Below the pieces are notes generated by a model, which did no database searches, had not been told where the DNA came from, and saw nothing but the letters and a program-made list of their open reading frames with translations. A program made the position numbers and the translations under genes. DNA of 64,000 nt from Prunella strophiata (Eukaryota; Chordata; Aves; Passeriformes; Prunellidae), in the NCBI GenBank assembly GCA_036583965.1, contig JAZBQD010000014.1:43829490-43893489 (forward strand). The letters run 5' to 3'. Positions 36,407-49,000 of this stretch are shown here, one piece after another (position 1 is the first letter of the stretch; every line of letters begins with the position of its first letter).

Positions 36407-36670
36407 CAGGTGGTTGTAGAGAGTAATAAGCTCTCCCCTGAGCTTCCTTTTCTCCAGACTAAACAACCTGAGTTCCCTCAGACACTCCTCACAGTTCTGG
36501 ATGCCATCTGGTCCTTGGTCACCAGGGCACTCTGCTGGCTCATGTTCAGCTTTACTGAAGTTCAGGTAGACAACATCCACAGTTTTCCCCTCATTCAGTA
36601 GGTGGATCACCTGGTCATAAAAGGAGATCAAGTCAAGCTAAGAAAGGGTGCAGTTTTACCACAAAAGCAT
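36407..36670 (-). mobile_element. CR1 retroposon, 5' part of a split copy, internally deleted
   Basis: Continues the copy of 35573-35901. On the minus strand the right part encodes VDVVYLNFSKA (36549-36580). This is motif A of the CR1 reverse transcriptase (usual form VDVVYLDFSKAFD), with the catalytic-motif D changed to N (codon at 36561-36563). Directly after it the text jumps, out of frame, to LNMSQQSALVTKD, which lies several hundred bases downstream in intact CR1. It then jumps again to LRELRLFSLEKRKLRGELIT LYNHL near the end of ORF2. Two internal deletions have therefore removed motif C and most of the thumb-side sequence. The match fades near 36670. The copy is a dead fossil. Confidence 0.88.
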
Positions 36671-38747
36671 AGTATTTCTGCACTCAGTTTAGATGTACAA
36701 ATTGGTCCATCAATACCTATTTGGTGCAAGTGTCTTATAAGGCAATTTGTCCTTCATGGCTTCAATTCTTCCACATCGAGTTCCATATCCATCCAGCACT
36801 CAGAGTCTTATGAGCACCAACATCAGCAATAACCTTACTATTACTTAATGTGCCTAGTTCTACTCTCCTCCCTGTTCCAGGTGTCAGAAGGTGATGTCTG
36901 TCTTAGGCTGAGGCCAGTTGGGAAGGCTGCAGGAGCACACTGGTACTAGAAATATGCATGTGGAATGGGCAGGTTCTTCATTCGACAATATTGTTGTACA
37001 CTAAGAAAAAGGACATCACCTAGGGGTGGGATGGCAGCCTTAGCAATGCTGATCTAACTGCTCTGTATGCTGTCAGGAGACTGCACATCAGCTGTGTGAG
37101 ATACTGTAATGCTTCCAGAATAGCTGCTGCTTCTGTGCAGCCTGGGGAAAATGTCACCTTTCTCACTAACTTCCTCACGCTTCAATATACAGAGCCAGCT
37201 TGAGTTATTTTTGTTGGAGCTTCTAAATCCTACTGTGGTTTCATGTAGCCAGACTGAGAGTAGCCATTTTATCCACACTTCTTGACAGCTTCAGAGACTA
37301 CTGCATACCACATTGTGGTTTTGTACAGAAGTGGTAAAATTCAAATTTGTTGTTTTTTTCAGGGGAGGGGTGAAAAAGCAATGCAAGGATAAATTTGGAA
37401 CACGTTTCAAATTCACTTGAAGGCTGCACAAAGGCAGGGATGGAAAGAGAAAAGATGTAAAGTATGTCTTATATCTGAAGTGTGATCTCAGTCCCACTGA
37501 AACTGATGGAAATCTGACTGGCTTCGAGGCTCATTGAACCTGGACATACTGAAGAGCAATTAAAGCTCAATCTTTTTTACAGAAGATGATCCTACCCTGA
37601 AGCCAGCAAACAAACCAAACAGAGGCTAGTAAATCCTCTCCTGGATAACAATGGCTCTCTGCTTATCAGCCCTTCAGAATTCCTGTTTATCAGCACCAGG
37701 TTGCTGCTGGACTTTTTCGATTCTGCTTGCTAGTGTCTGATCAGAGTCTGCCTTTGTCCAGCTTTAATTATGCATGAAACCCAAACAAGCATACCATAAT
37801 GGGTAGAATTTCTTCCATTGTTTTAAAAGGGTTTGTATCATCTTGCAGAACAAGAGAAAACCACAATTACTGCCTTACGTCAAACATAAGAAATACAACC
37901 AGGTTTGGCTGTAAAAACAGATGTCTTTCCATCTTTTTAAATTTTTTTTTCATGTTGTTGTGCAGCTTCTGTTTTTAACAATCTCCTGGTGAGGCAGATA
38001 AGCTCCTAACTCTATTCATGTTGTTATCAAAATTTGTAAGGCAAATGTAGCTTACAATATAGTGGTTTATAATCCCAAGAAATGTAGGTAAAATACATCT
38101 TTTATGTTCTATAATCAGCACTAGAAGACATTATACTCCTAAGGAGAAAACATTTTGCTTACCATATCTACTTGCATGAAACTCTTGATCAAACAAGCAC
38201 AATATTTCTCTTTGGCTGAGATCACTTTTAAATAATAAAGAATCCAAATAAAAAAATTATATAAACATGGACTCCACTGATGTCCTTTTGTGTTGGTGCA
38301 AGGGCCTGAACTTTTCTGAGAAGTCAGAAACGCATCAGATCGAGAAAATACTGCTGATGCTTAAAATTTGGTCACATCACATTTTCAAACTCCCCAGTCT
38401 GATGCAGGATTAGAAGAACCAAATCCAAATCTCCTTTTTACATGCTTTTCAGTCCTCACAATCAGGCATTTGTCAATATAACTCTGCTGGTTTTACAGAG
38501 ATATGTTAGTGATATTATAGGAAATAAGGGAGTGTTCTTAATGGATAGCTCTACTGGGCACTCCTGAGGGACTAAATAAACTCCCGGAGCTTTAAAAATA
38601 TTTTATTTAAACTTCAGTTATATGGAGAGAGAATGCTAAGGTCTAAAGATTCTCACAGACCTTGTGATATAGGCATCATAATCTACAAGAAAGGACTTTG
38701 GTTTGAATATTTCAATTATGCATGGCCAGGTGTGTGGTCAGGTCAGC
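36671..38747. other. Unannotated non-coding stretch
   Basis: No gene or recognised repeat. The text TATGCATGGCCAGG at 38718 echoes the start of the ERVL LTR at 10956 (TTTGCATGGCCAGG), but nothing else of that LTR follows and it is taken as chance. Confidence 0.55.
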
Positions 38748-39412
38748 CACAGAATCATCATAGAATTAATAAGGTTGGAAAAGACCTCCAAGATCATCAA
38801 GTCCAGCCTGTGACCAAACACCACCATGTCAATTAAACCACAGCACTAAGTGCCATGTCCAGTCAATTCTTAAATACTTGCAGGGATGGTGACTCCATTT
38901 CCTTGGGCAGCTAGTTTCAATGGCTTGACAATCCCTTTCAGTGAAGATTTTCTTCCTGATGTCCAACTTGAACCTTCCCTGTCACAAGTTAGAGGCAATT
39001 TCCTCTTGGGAGAAGAGGCTGATCCCCACCTTGTTGCAAGCTCCTTTCAGGGAGTTGTAGAGGGTGATGTGGTCTCCCCTGAGCTTCCACTTCTCCAGGC
39101 TAAATTACCTCAGCACCTCCAGCTACTCCTAATATGACTGGCTCTCTAGACCCTTCACCAGTTCCATTGCCCTTGTCTGGACATGCTCCAGCACCTCAAT
39201 ATCCTTCTTTTAGTGAGGGGCCCAGAACTGGACACAGCACTCAAGGTGTGGCCTCACCAGTGCCGAGTACAGAGGGGCAATCACTCCCCTGGTCCTGCTG
39301 GCCACATCATTTGGTACAGGCCATTTGCCTTCTTGGCCACCTGGGCACTCTGCGGGCTCATGTTCAGCTGCTGTCAACCAGAACCCCCAGGTCCTTTTCT
39401 GCTGATCACGTG
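38748..39412 (-). mobile_element. CR1 retroposon 3' fragment, 665 bp, minus strand
   Basis: The left edge CACAGAATCATCATAGAATT is the reverse complement of the CR1 3'-terminal repeat. The match runs through GTTGGAAAAGACCTCCAAGA, TCATCAAGTCCAGCCTGTGA, GATGGTGACTCCATTTCCTT, GATGTCCAACTTGAACCTTC, AGTTGTAGAGGGTGATGTGG and TCTCCCCTGAGCTTCCACTT. On the minus strand the right third encodes the end of ORF2, including LNMSPQ ([13 protein letters not shown]) near 39340-39380. It is truncated at about 39412, short of the catalytic reverse-transcriptase motifs. The 138-codon plus-strand frame at 39134-39550 is antisense to this repeat. It provides the in-window reference showing that the CR1 at 35573-36670 is interrupted by an insertion. 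Confidence 0.93.
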
Positions 39413-41164
39413 GAGATTAGTCAGATAAAACTGTTATTTGTGAAGGATATACAGTGCCTGCCAGATTACAGGAAACAAGCCCTGATGGTAAATTCTAAAC
39501 TCATAAATTGGATGTTATCGATACTTGGCATTTTCTCTGGATTGTTGTAAAGTTCAGGAATATTTGTTGAGATCCTAGTGCAGTTACAAATATAATCACA
39601 GACATTGCCTCTAGATATTGATTAGCTGCAGAGCCATCTTTTTTTGTGTGCTTTTGTTGTGTGATGAAGCTGTACAAAATCCAGCCAAATTTGTACTGGA
39701 ACCTCCCGCACATGTTGGTATATGTGTTTGTTGACCAAGTTACTCAAAATGCACATGGGCACACTAAATCTTTGTTTCTCAGCAAGGAGTAAATTAAAAA
39801 GTCAAATTTTATAGGGTTAATTCTCTGTATAGAAGGATGATATTGGCTGATTTTATTTATGCCTATATTTCATACAAGGGATGCCTTAGACATCAGATAT
39901 TTTTTATATGCAGGAATCCAACCTATGTCAATTGGAGTAGATGTAAAATATGAACCCCACTATTTGTGGTCACTAAAGGACCATTTTTTATAAATCTGCT
40001 GATGTAAGTTTCTCCTTGGCTTTACAAGTGACCTGCCTTAACTGTACCTTTCATGATCACAATTTTTAAATTATTTCCCAACATTCTCCTTAAAAAAAAT
40101 TCTATGACAATATTTTTGTTACAGCTGTCCCAAATATTTTAATAATAATCAGAAGATTTCTGTACATGTAGCAGATTGGGACCTGTCAGATGGGAGGCAC
40201 TTCAATAACAAAAGGCAGTATTTTTATAACTGTTTATGTCTTTTTAGGGGAGTGATATTACCATTTCAGAAAGTTCTGACTTTTCATGTGCCATATGATC
40301 ACCTTCTGTTGGTATATTGTATTAAATAAAACCACTTTCAAGTCTATAATGCATACTCTTTTTAATGGGATCCACATCAAAATAGAAATGAACACTTTAA
40401 GGACAGAGAGGAGGTAGTTGTACTTATGAAATTGTTCTCATAATTCTTATGGCATTTTTTTCTGTGTCTCAGTGAGGTGAATGCAAAGATGAAATTATCT
40501 TTTACAATCAGCATTACTTAGAATCTTGAGGTCTAGCCTATATTTATTCCGCTGTACCACCAATATACAATGATTTAAACATTTGTTTTGGCTTTTAATC
40601 TTTGCTCATATATATACACCTGCAAAATAAAAACCAGTGGAGTATGCATACTCATAAATCTGTCCAACCTTCCACTCTTCTGAGATATTTCAGTAAAGGC
40701 TTGACGCTTGTAATCAGAACTAGGTTTGGATGCTGCCTTCAATTCATTTAACAAACACCCTTCCCCCTCTTCTCCATATTCCAGCCTTCCTCTTTGTTTC
40801 ATTTATAAACCTGAAGGTTTCAAGGAGCAGAGAACTCCTTTGAAGGTGCCTGAGGAAGAAGCCTGGCAACAGTAAGAGGTGCATTCTTAAACAAAACATC
40901 AGTTATTTTATTCTGCACCATAAGCATGCTGATTGAATATATTTAATGTACTGATTGAATATATTTAATGTACTTGTACTGCAGCGAACATTGCATAGTT
41001 TTTACTCCTCAGAGCTTCCTATCTCTAGATACTGTGTGATGCCTACTCCATCTTTTCAGCTGCTGCTACCCCATAGTGCCTTCTTAGCTGTGCCCTGGGA
41101 GGCTCTGCTGGGCTGGTCAAGTCTGGTGAGGTGCTGGGACAACCCAGCAGCTGCCCTGCAAATA
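39413..41164. other. Unannotated non-coding stretch
   Basis: No gene is seen. The only structure noted is the perfect tandem duplication at 40929-40972. G+C rises toward the decayed CR1 at 41165. Confidence 0.55.
40929..40972. repeat. Perfect tandem duplication, 22 bp x 2
   Basis: Two identical 22-base units (CTGATTGAAT... ending ATGTA) stand head to tail at 40929-40950 and 40951-40972. The following CT starts a third unit. The absence of any mismatch between copies suggests a recent duplication or slippage event. Confidence 0.95.
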
Positions 41165-41365
41165 CTTGAAGCCAGTTTCAAAGATGGTGAGGATTTCCTC
41201 ATGAAATGGATAATGATGCAATACGGGGCAGTGGCCACAAACCACAGCTCACGAGGTCTGGTCTGGACATTGGGAAAAACATCAGGAGAACCTTGCAGCA
41301 CTGAATACACCACCCAGAGAGACCGTGGCATTCCTACACCTTGCCTCTTGGTACTGTGAGGGAGC
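41165..41365 (+). mobile_element. Decayed CR1 3' UTR fragment, plus strand
   Basis: Landmarks in order are GATGGTGAGGATTTCCTCAT, ATGCAATACGGGGCAGTGG, CTCACGAGGTCTGGTCTGGA followed by CATTGGGAAAAAC, then GCAGCACTGAATACACCACC and CAGAGAGACCGTGGCATTCC before CCTTG. These correspond to the plus-strand CR1 landmarks ...GGCCTCAAGTT..., GGCTGGACATTAGGAAAAAC, GCACTGGAACAGGTTGCCC and AGAGAGGCTGTGGAATCTCC before CCTTG. The terminal 8 bp repeats are not found, so both ends are lost. The 134-codon frame at 40955-41359 and the minus frame at 41056-41451 run through this fragment and are not genes. Identification is by landmark order, with substantial divergence. Confidence 0.6.
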
Positions 41366-41670
41366 AGAAGTATGAACCAGCACCTTAGCACAGCACTCAG
41401 CTCTGCAGGCAGGAGGAGACCACCAATGTCTCCCAGGCCAGCTGGAGACACACAGCCATTCCAGGACAGTGTGGTTAGTGGTAGAAAGGGTAGTAGTCAT
41501 GGACTTATGGGGATCATTCACACCAAGTGGGATTTTGAAAGCTATTGAATGATTCAGAGATGTATCTGTCTGGGAAGGATGGGAAAGCATGCACAAGGGT
41601 TATTTTTTGACAGGACTCTTCCTTGCAGTCTCAGTTTATTGTATTTAAATAGCATTGGAACCAAAATAGG

Positions 41671-41685
41671 AAAAAAAAAAAAAAA
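41671..41685. repeat. A(15) homopolymer
   Basis: An uninterrupted run of 15 adenines about 300 bp beyond the decayed CR1. CR1 does not use a poly(A) tail, so the two are probably unrelated. Confidence 0.9.
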
Positions 41686-44434
41686 CTTGTATTCCACACA
41701 AAGAAGAACAGGATTTAAAACAGTATAGCAATTGTTCTGGCTAGGCAAATGCTCAGTTAAGCCAATGTTATGTGTTGTGTTCAGTAAAGAGAGTTCATGG
41801 ATTGAAACATGAAACTGACCTCTGTGTAATCTGTTTGTGCAACTCCATTGGTCAATAATTTCTATTTAACCCAGAGAAAATGTCCCAGTTGAAAGGAAGG
41901 ATTTCAGTTTAGTTACTCTGGATTTGAACAGTGTATGTGAGATCAGAACCTGGCCCAGAGGCTATAGGAATAAATGGGATTGGGAAGATATATTGTTTTG
42001 AAAAGGAAAAGGTAATTTGATATACTGGGCAGCAGGAGAACTATTACTGTGATTAAAGGCATTTTTCCTTCTAAGTTTGTGTTTGCAGGATATATTATTT
42101 ATTGCTGGGATATGGCAGATTATTAGATCTTTCAAATCATTTTGGTATTTGATTATGGAGCCAAGTTTCCCTTTTGAGATTTTATAGTGCTTTTTTGTTC
42201 AGCACAGAATTGTCATTGGTTTGTGCTCTTTAAAAAATAAATAAATGCTTTTTTGTTATTATTTCCAATATTGAAGAATGAAAGTTATATTGTATTGGGA
42301 AATGTTTCTTTCTTCTAGGATGACATGTTCTTTACTCTTTGAAAGGTGAAGGTAAAAAATAAGCTCAGATACCATTTTTTCTAGTTCCCGAAAAATTTAA
42401 GCACTAATTAAATAAATGATCAAGTATTAAAAGCTTTCTTCCTTTCATTTTTCAAAGCTGCAATTTCTTGCCTTGTAGTTCTTTCAGATCACTTATTCCA
42501 AATCTCATATTTTTTTTTAAATTGGATCATACAGCAGAAGATTCTGCTGTAATGGACTAAATTTAAGTGGCAGCTTAAGAATATCACTAGATTTTAGTTG
42601 CCATCACACAATAAGCCTTTTAAGTTCTTGCCACATGGAGCAAACAAATCATTAGAAGTTATCTGACAGACACCATTGTCAGAGCACCATAGATTTGTCT
42701 CTTTCATTTGCCTTTGGGTAAAAAAATCCCCCCAAGAACATTTTCTGTCAAAGCCTGCTTTGACAGAGCTGGACAAAACCAGGTTGATGAACAGTCTTTT
42801 CTCAGAGATCAGTTCCATTCCCACTGAAACACTCTGTGACAACTCATCCATTTCTAGTGTTTCTTTTTTGTGGGAAAATTTTGAAATTATGAGGTTTGAC
42901 TTCACTATTTCATTTTGTGGGGATTTTAAAGCTCATGCATTTTACATTGCAGATGAAGAGGCCTAAGAGTGTGCATCCAGTCATGTATCATTTCTCATCA
43001 GACACACAGCACCTGGGTAGGCAAAAGGAACTTGACTGTGTGTAGTGATCTCAGAGGCTTTGTCTGTGGTTTTGGAGGACAAGGGCTTGAATTGGTCTCT
43101 TCAGAGGTCCCAGCACTGATTGTCCATGAGTGTTCAGGACTTGAAGTTCTCTCTTTTAAGGAGAAGAGATGGGCAAATTCTGTGAACCTGGGGAAAGGAT
43201 TTGGCCATTTGCCTTGTTTAATGTTATACTGCTGCTTGGTGCTGGAGCCAATCTCTTTCCCCTATTTGAGAAAATCTCTACTGGTGTGTGTTCCTCAGTT
43301 TTATCTCGGTGAAATCACCAAGACACAATTTGGGACTTTAAATTTACTTCCACAGAAGAGAAAAACTCCTAAACCCCAGTATTTGAAGGGCAGTGGTTAA
43401 AGCTGGTACTGAATTAGCTGTGGTAGCCCCAAGCTGCCTGCCTGTGCCTGAGGGAGGCAGGAGAATGAAACTGGCAAGCTGTCCCAGTCTGGTGGCACTG
43501 AGACTGTGGGGACAGCTCTGAACAAACAGGCCTGGAGGGATCCCACGTGCTGCACTCTGGAGAGCCCTGTGCTGCTCCTGTCACTAGATGCAATGGACTG
43601 AGCTGCTTATGTGGTTAGGCACTGGCCCTGAGCCTAAGTCCCTAAATCCCTCACAAGGCCTGGGAGCCTCTAGACCATTTTCTCCCCCAAAGCAGACTTT
43701 GCAATCTGTTCCATGTTCTCTGTGTGTGTTTGGAGAGTAAATGGAGTAAGCAAGATAAAGGAAAGCAATAAGATTGGGCTAAGGTGCTGCTTGCATGCAA
43801 TGTTAAAGAGTCCTGCTATCTGTTTATCTATTTCTAACCACACACAAATTCATGCAATATTTAAAGGAGAACTCCTAACCTTTGATACAACAATAATTTA
43901 ATTTTTCAAATATATTTATAATGCAAGCTTAATCTGCCAATAGATCTTTTCCAACAGGCAGAAGGTAGGGAGAGAAAAGGAGAGATAAAGTCATTGGGAA
44001 AAGATCACAAGGCTGATAACAGAAAAAGCTGCAGTCAAACTTATGTGTTTACACACTAAAAAAACAGGAGTGGCATTTGTTCCCTATGCTTCAGAGATCC
44101 TCACTGTGTCTTTGTCATTTCAAAAAAGAAGTCTGTATTGCTTCTCTCAAGGCACATCCTCAGCCTGCTCTTTCACTGCAGAACATGAAATCACACCAGC
44201 ACAGAGCAAAAGAGTAAAGGGAAGCTGAAAACTTGGAAAGAAAACATGGGAGATGTTAACTGAAAGAACAGCAGCTTAATTATTTTCCTGATTCTCTCTC
44301 TGATCCACAGTTTTCTGCTCCTCCAAGCCCCCAAACAGACCTATGCCCAGCTTAGCTGTGGTGGTTAACCACCTTCTGCTTTATTTTTCCCTTTATTGCT
44401 CCTAGAATTGGACCCACCTGTTGGGTGCTTGAGG

Positions 44435-44480
44435 TATATCTATTATCTATGTCTATGCCTATATCTCTATTATCTATATC
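44435..44480. repeat. Degenerate TATC/CTAT microsatellite
   Basis: About 46 bases built from TATC and CTAT words with interruptions (TATATCTATTATCTATGTCT and on). It resembles an eroded tetranucleotide microsatellite. Confidence 0.75.
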
Positions 44481-45863
44481 AACATACCTAAATCTTTATG
44501 TACAGCTAGGTGAGATTAGCCCTGCTTGTTATCAAAATAACACAAATAGATTTGCCAGCCAATGCAGAGAATAAATGATGATGGCAGGACCTGCTTTGGA
44601 TGGCCTGAGAGGTGGGACATTTTTCATTCACCTCTCTCAGTACCTGGCAGCAGTACTGCATTCACTACAGTTTCCCTAACCCAGGACTCAGCTCTCCTTT
44701 GAGTGTGCAGAGTAAGACTGTCTATGTGTCCCAACAAGTGATGGGAGAATGTGTTCTAGTAGCACAACATCACACTGGGGCCTTATCTCACTCTGTATGA
44801 AAAAAAATACTCTGCATGGGCAAGACCTCAGTTACTGACAGATCACAGCACATTTTTATAGAATATTCCATTATACATCTCCACAAAAACAAGTTTCCCT
44901 TTCCCATTGTTAGTCTTTTCTCCTTATTGAAAGAAGATACCATGGAAATTTTATTCTTTATTATTACTACTCCTGAAAGTAGTGCACAGAAACTCCGAAT
45001 TGATGCATTAGCAGTGATTTTTTTATTGAGCAGTGACTAACCTGTGACCTGATTTGCACTTGGTGCTCTGCAACAACATAAGATTTGCCAGTTATGTCTA
45101 CCAAAAGGCATATTTCATACCCATGACAATCCAAAATTTTAATATCATCAGTACAGTGATTATATAGGCAATACAACATTATATGCTTTACAGTAGACTA
45201 TAGATCCATAAACACCCACACAAATAAAAAAAATTCAGTCAGAAGTTAGCACATTAGTCCCTGAGAAGTACTCAGTTCCCAATAAATGCCCAGTAATTTT
45301 AAATTAAAATGTGCACATTTCAAAGTTTCCTGCATGAATTTGTACTCAAGTTAGAAGCATAGGTTTTCCTGGAGTAGAGCAGTGCCAGTGTCAAAGCAGG
45401 CTCTGTTTGCTTATGAGCTGCAGGCACCAGATTTAACCTCTCCTACATGTAAAAGAACTGTGCAGCAGATCTTTTGACTGTTTCCAAGCATAAAAAACCT
45501 CAGATGAAAGGACAGGTAATGGATGAATAATTCAGGTGTACATGATGTACAGAATTGAGTGCTTCTAACTGGGCTGTGAAAACTAAATTTCTCATATGTC
45601 TTATACCATTTATATGACAGTGGTCATTTAATATCTACTTTTTAGTAAGAAAATCCCTTACATAAAAAGCAGCTTAATTGTGCATTTTTTCCCCCCATGA
45701 AAATAATTCATTCCTCTGTATAATTTCAGCTATGCAGGTGAACACTGCAGAAAAAAATGTAGCTGTTCGAAGGAAATGTACAGACTCTTTTGAAAATATA
45801 TTTTCTAACCTGAATTTTATCTCCATGGTCCCATGTCTCTTCTACATGAAAAAATCTCTTCAG

Positions 45864-45876
45864 AAAAAAAAAAAAA
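45864..45876. repeat. A(13) homopolymer
   Basis: An uninterrupted run of 13 adenines, within AT-rich sequence that repeats ATACATTT/AATACATT nearby. Confidence 0.9.
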
Positions 45877-45986
45877 TACATTTTCAAAAAATACATTGCA
45901 TCAATCAGTCTTGAGTTTTAAAGTTTCTAGACCTTGACACCAACCCTTGCAAAGAGGGAGGCAGGGAGGAAGGAAGAGAGAAGTAA

Positions 45987-46060
45987 GAGAAGGAATGGCA
46001 AGAGAAATAAGCTTGGCAAGTCAAAGAAGGAATGGTAAGAGAAAGAATCTTGGTAAGACA
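45987..46060. repeat. Imperfect tandem repeat, 37 bp x 2
   Basis: Two 37-base units at 45987-46023 and 46024-46060 share 31 of 37 positions. Each has the pattern AGAAGGAATGG(C/T)AAGAG... CTTGG(C/T)AAG. They close a purine-rich stretch that begins near 45950 (GAGGGAGGCAGGGAGGAAGG and on). No function is apparent. Confidence 0.85.
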
Positions 46061-49000
46061 GAGCTCCTCTGAAATCTTGCTTCAAGACTCAATAAATATT
46101 TTCTTCACTCTTCTGTCTGGGCTGGATCAAAGAAGCCTTTTGGGGTGGGAGCAGAATAATTTTGTGTTTCCCCAGTCCCTAGAGCCTGATAATATTTTTA
46201 TATCTAAAATCATCTGAATAGGAGAACAAAAATGTCCTCTTCTTTTTGCCTGTCCCTGGATCTGTTAAAAACAGAGCAATTTGGTACATGTTACATGCTG
46301 ACCTACACTGGTCTCAGAAGTGATATATTGCTTTCGTAAAGCATTTGACTTATGTACATATTAACCAACTTTATTCTACATATAAAAGAAGACTGATAAC
46401 AAAGACTGTGTATTACAGAAACATTGCTCTACACTTGATCACTTTTAGATCCCATTAAAACAAGCTGTGTTTTTCCTGTATGTGGAATAACTCTCTCAGA
46501 AGACTCTGTTTTGTTCATTGTATTTGGCAGTCACAGCCACATAGTAAATGATCACATTATATGCAGCATCCTAATGTGCAGAATGTAAATGCTGAGGAGG
46601 ATAATGAATAGGGCAATTGGAGAACAAAATTACATTTCCTGCTCACGGCTCTGATCAGCCCTAGTTAACATGCTCATAAGTAAAGAGTTAGTTATGGGAA
46701 GGTGCTTGGTGATTAAATGAGTGAAAAAACACATCCATTTTTACCAGCAGAAGACTGCTAAATAGATGTGTGTGCATTAGAGTTCCCAGTGGATGGGCTG
46801 CACAGGTGAATGTCATCTGGGGTGCTGAGTAGCTGTAGTTCATTGAAAGGCCTTTTCCATTGTCAGAGTGGTTTCTGCATACCACTCAACATATTTCTTC
46901 CCATATATCTCCAACAGAATTCAGATCTCCCCCTTGACCTCCACAGAGATTCTTTGTAAGAGTCTCCATTTAATCACATTTCTTTGAGATACTTAACTTC
47001 TGAGCTAATGTGGAGAATCAAGAAGTGTCAATGCTGTTCGGGGAGAAAAAATTAAACGGACTCCTATGTTATTTTGGTATTGTTATCTCCAAAATGATTC
47101 TCCCACTTGTGAATAAAAAATGTCCACTGATTTTCGATCTATAGTATGTTTGTGTGTGGGTGTATTTGGGTTCTGGCTGTTGGAGGATTTTTTTTTTTTG
47201 TTGGGATTTTAAAATATTTTTTAATGTTAATGTTCAATATATGATCCTTCCAAATTCTCCACACTTCTGAATTCTTCCTGTTCAAAAATGTTCACATTTT
47301 TGACCAAGAACCAGAAAGTCAGACATGAGGTAGATCTTTGAAAGGGGATGAGAGGCTTGGTTCATAAGCCAGCTTCATGTCCTCATCAAGAGCTACTGCA
47401 TTGCTACAGTAACAAATTGCACATTCTCTCAGATGTGACAGACTTTGTACTAACAAGAACCTGCTTTTGTGTGGGTGGGGATGAGGGAAGGAGACTGAGG
47501 AAACCCTGAAGAGTAGTTGTTGCTGTTTTTCATCCCAGCTCCAACAACCACAGCTAGTTATGGCACTGCAGTGAATGTGATGGAAGGTTTATATTGCATA
47601 GTAATCTCCTTACACAAATTTGTTCATCTCAAATACCAGAAGGACTGCTTTTCAGATCCAATGAAATATGTGTTATAGACGTGTAACAGTGGGGCTGCAG
47701 ACCTCAACGTGTGCCACTCATCTGGAAGAGTTTTGTATGCAACCATCCTTTAGGCACTGATGGTGTCTAAAATGTGTTTTCATGATGTACCATTCCCTGA
47801 GAGCTCCTCTGTGTAAGGAGAGCTAGAAAAGTACATTTGAATGAAATAATAGTATTGGTTAAAATGGGTTTGTTAAACTGCATTGATCCTCATTATAGAC
47901 ATTCTCATTCAACATTAAAACAGCTCTAATTCAATTTAGTTTGATCCATTTTGGCAGTGAAGTAGAGAAAACTGACTTGCATTCGTTAGGTGCCCCAACA
48001 CTGCCGAATTCAGGCACTGAGCCTGTGCAGACATCCTAGATATTACCTGCACACATCTAGATTCCCCTCCCAGGCTGGATATCCCTTTGATCAGCTTGGG
48101 CCATTTCTCTGTTTGAAGTGTCTGCTGGGGTTTCACATGAGAATGTCTCTGATGATTGCCAGTTTACATCAGAAAAGATTAACCAGTTGAACTGCTATGG
48201 CTATGTTATTTATCTTACAGACTGTTTTAGCCTCATTCTCTTGTGAAGTATGCACCATAGAATATTTTTTCCATGATTATTATAAGAAGATTAGAATAAT
48301 CATAGAGATGTTTACACTTAAATGGATAAAACCCAAGCAGATTATTCTGGCAGAATTTAAGACACAAGCAGACATCAAGAAGGATTATGAAGCCTTCAAA
48401 CATCTTGACTGTGTTAAGACATTTTGGTCTACCACAGGGCAGTCCTATCCCTTTACAAACACACTACTGTGAGAGAACTCATCTTACAGTGGAGGATGTT
48501 GTGCTAGAACACTCAGATCACTATTTGTCCCAGCACTGATTTTTCTCATCCATTTTTCTTAGACCCCTACACCATATGAATCATATCTGGGAGGTAGTGC
48601 TGCTCTTCTCCCTCACGTCATTGCAAAGGAAATAGAGTTATCTTGGCTGGAGGAAATAACCCCAGGAAACTAGACATAATCCACTTCCAGTCCCTTCCTT
48701 CCCCAGTGATGGAGCAGAAACAAATAGGCAGCAGCATCCCTGCTATTGATAGAGGTTCTGGGGTGTAATGGAGGCAAAGGTACAGGAAGAGAAAGGCCAA
48801 GAGAAGTGAGTGAGATGGGTTAGGTTACAGAAGATTATGCAGGATGGAGCATAAAACTAACAGTTATGATATTCCAGTGGTATTGATGTTAATTAGTCTG
48901 GCTATTGTTTGGATTCTAGGAATTTAGAACTGCTGCTATTATGGAAATATTTTATAACCGTATGAATAAAAATATCCTATTCTCCTTCTGAAACATCTAA

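Noticed and set aside
38715..38747. Possible ERVL LTR start (TGCATGGCCAGG)
   Set aside because: Only about 13 bases resemble the LTR start and nothing further of the LTR follows before the CR1 begins.
39134..39550. 138-codon plus-strand frame
   Set aside because: It runs antisense through the CR1 copy at 38748-39412 and is a by-product of the repeat.
42969..43400. 143-codon open frame on the plus strand
   Set aside because: No family resemblance, no signal of coding composition compared with flanks, and no promoter or splice support.
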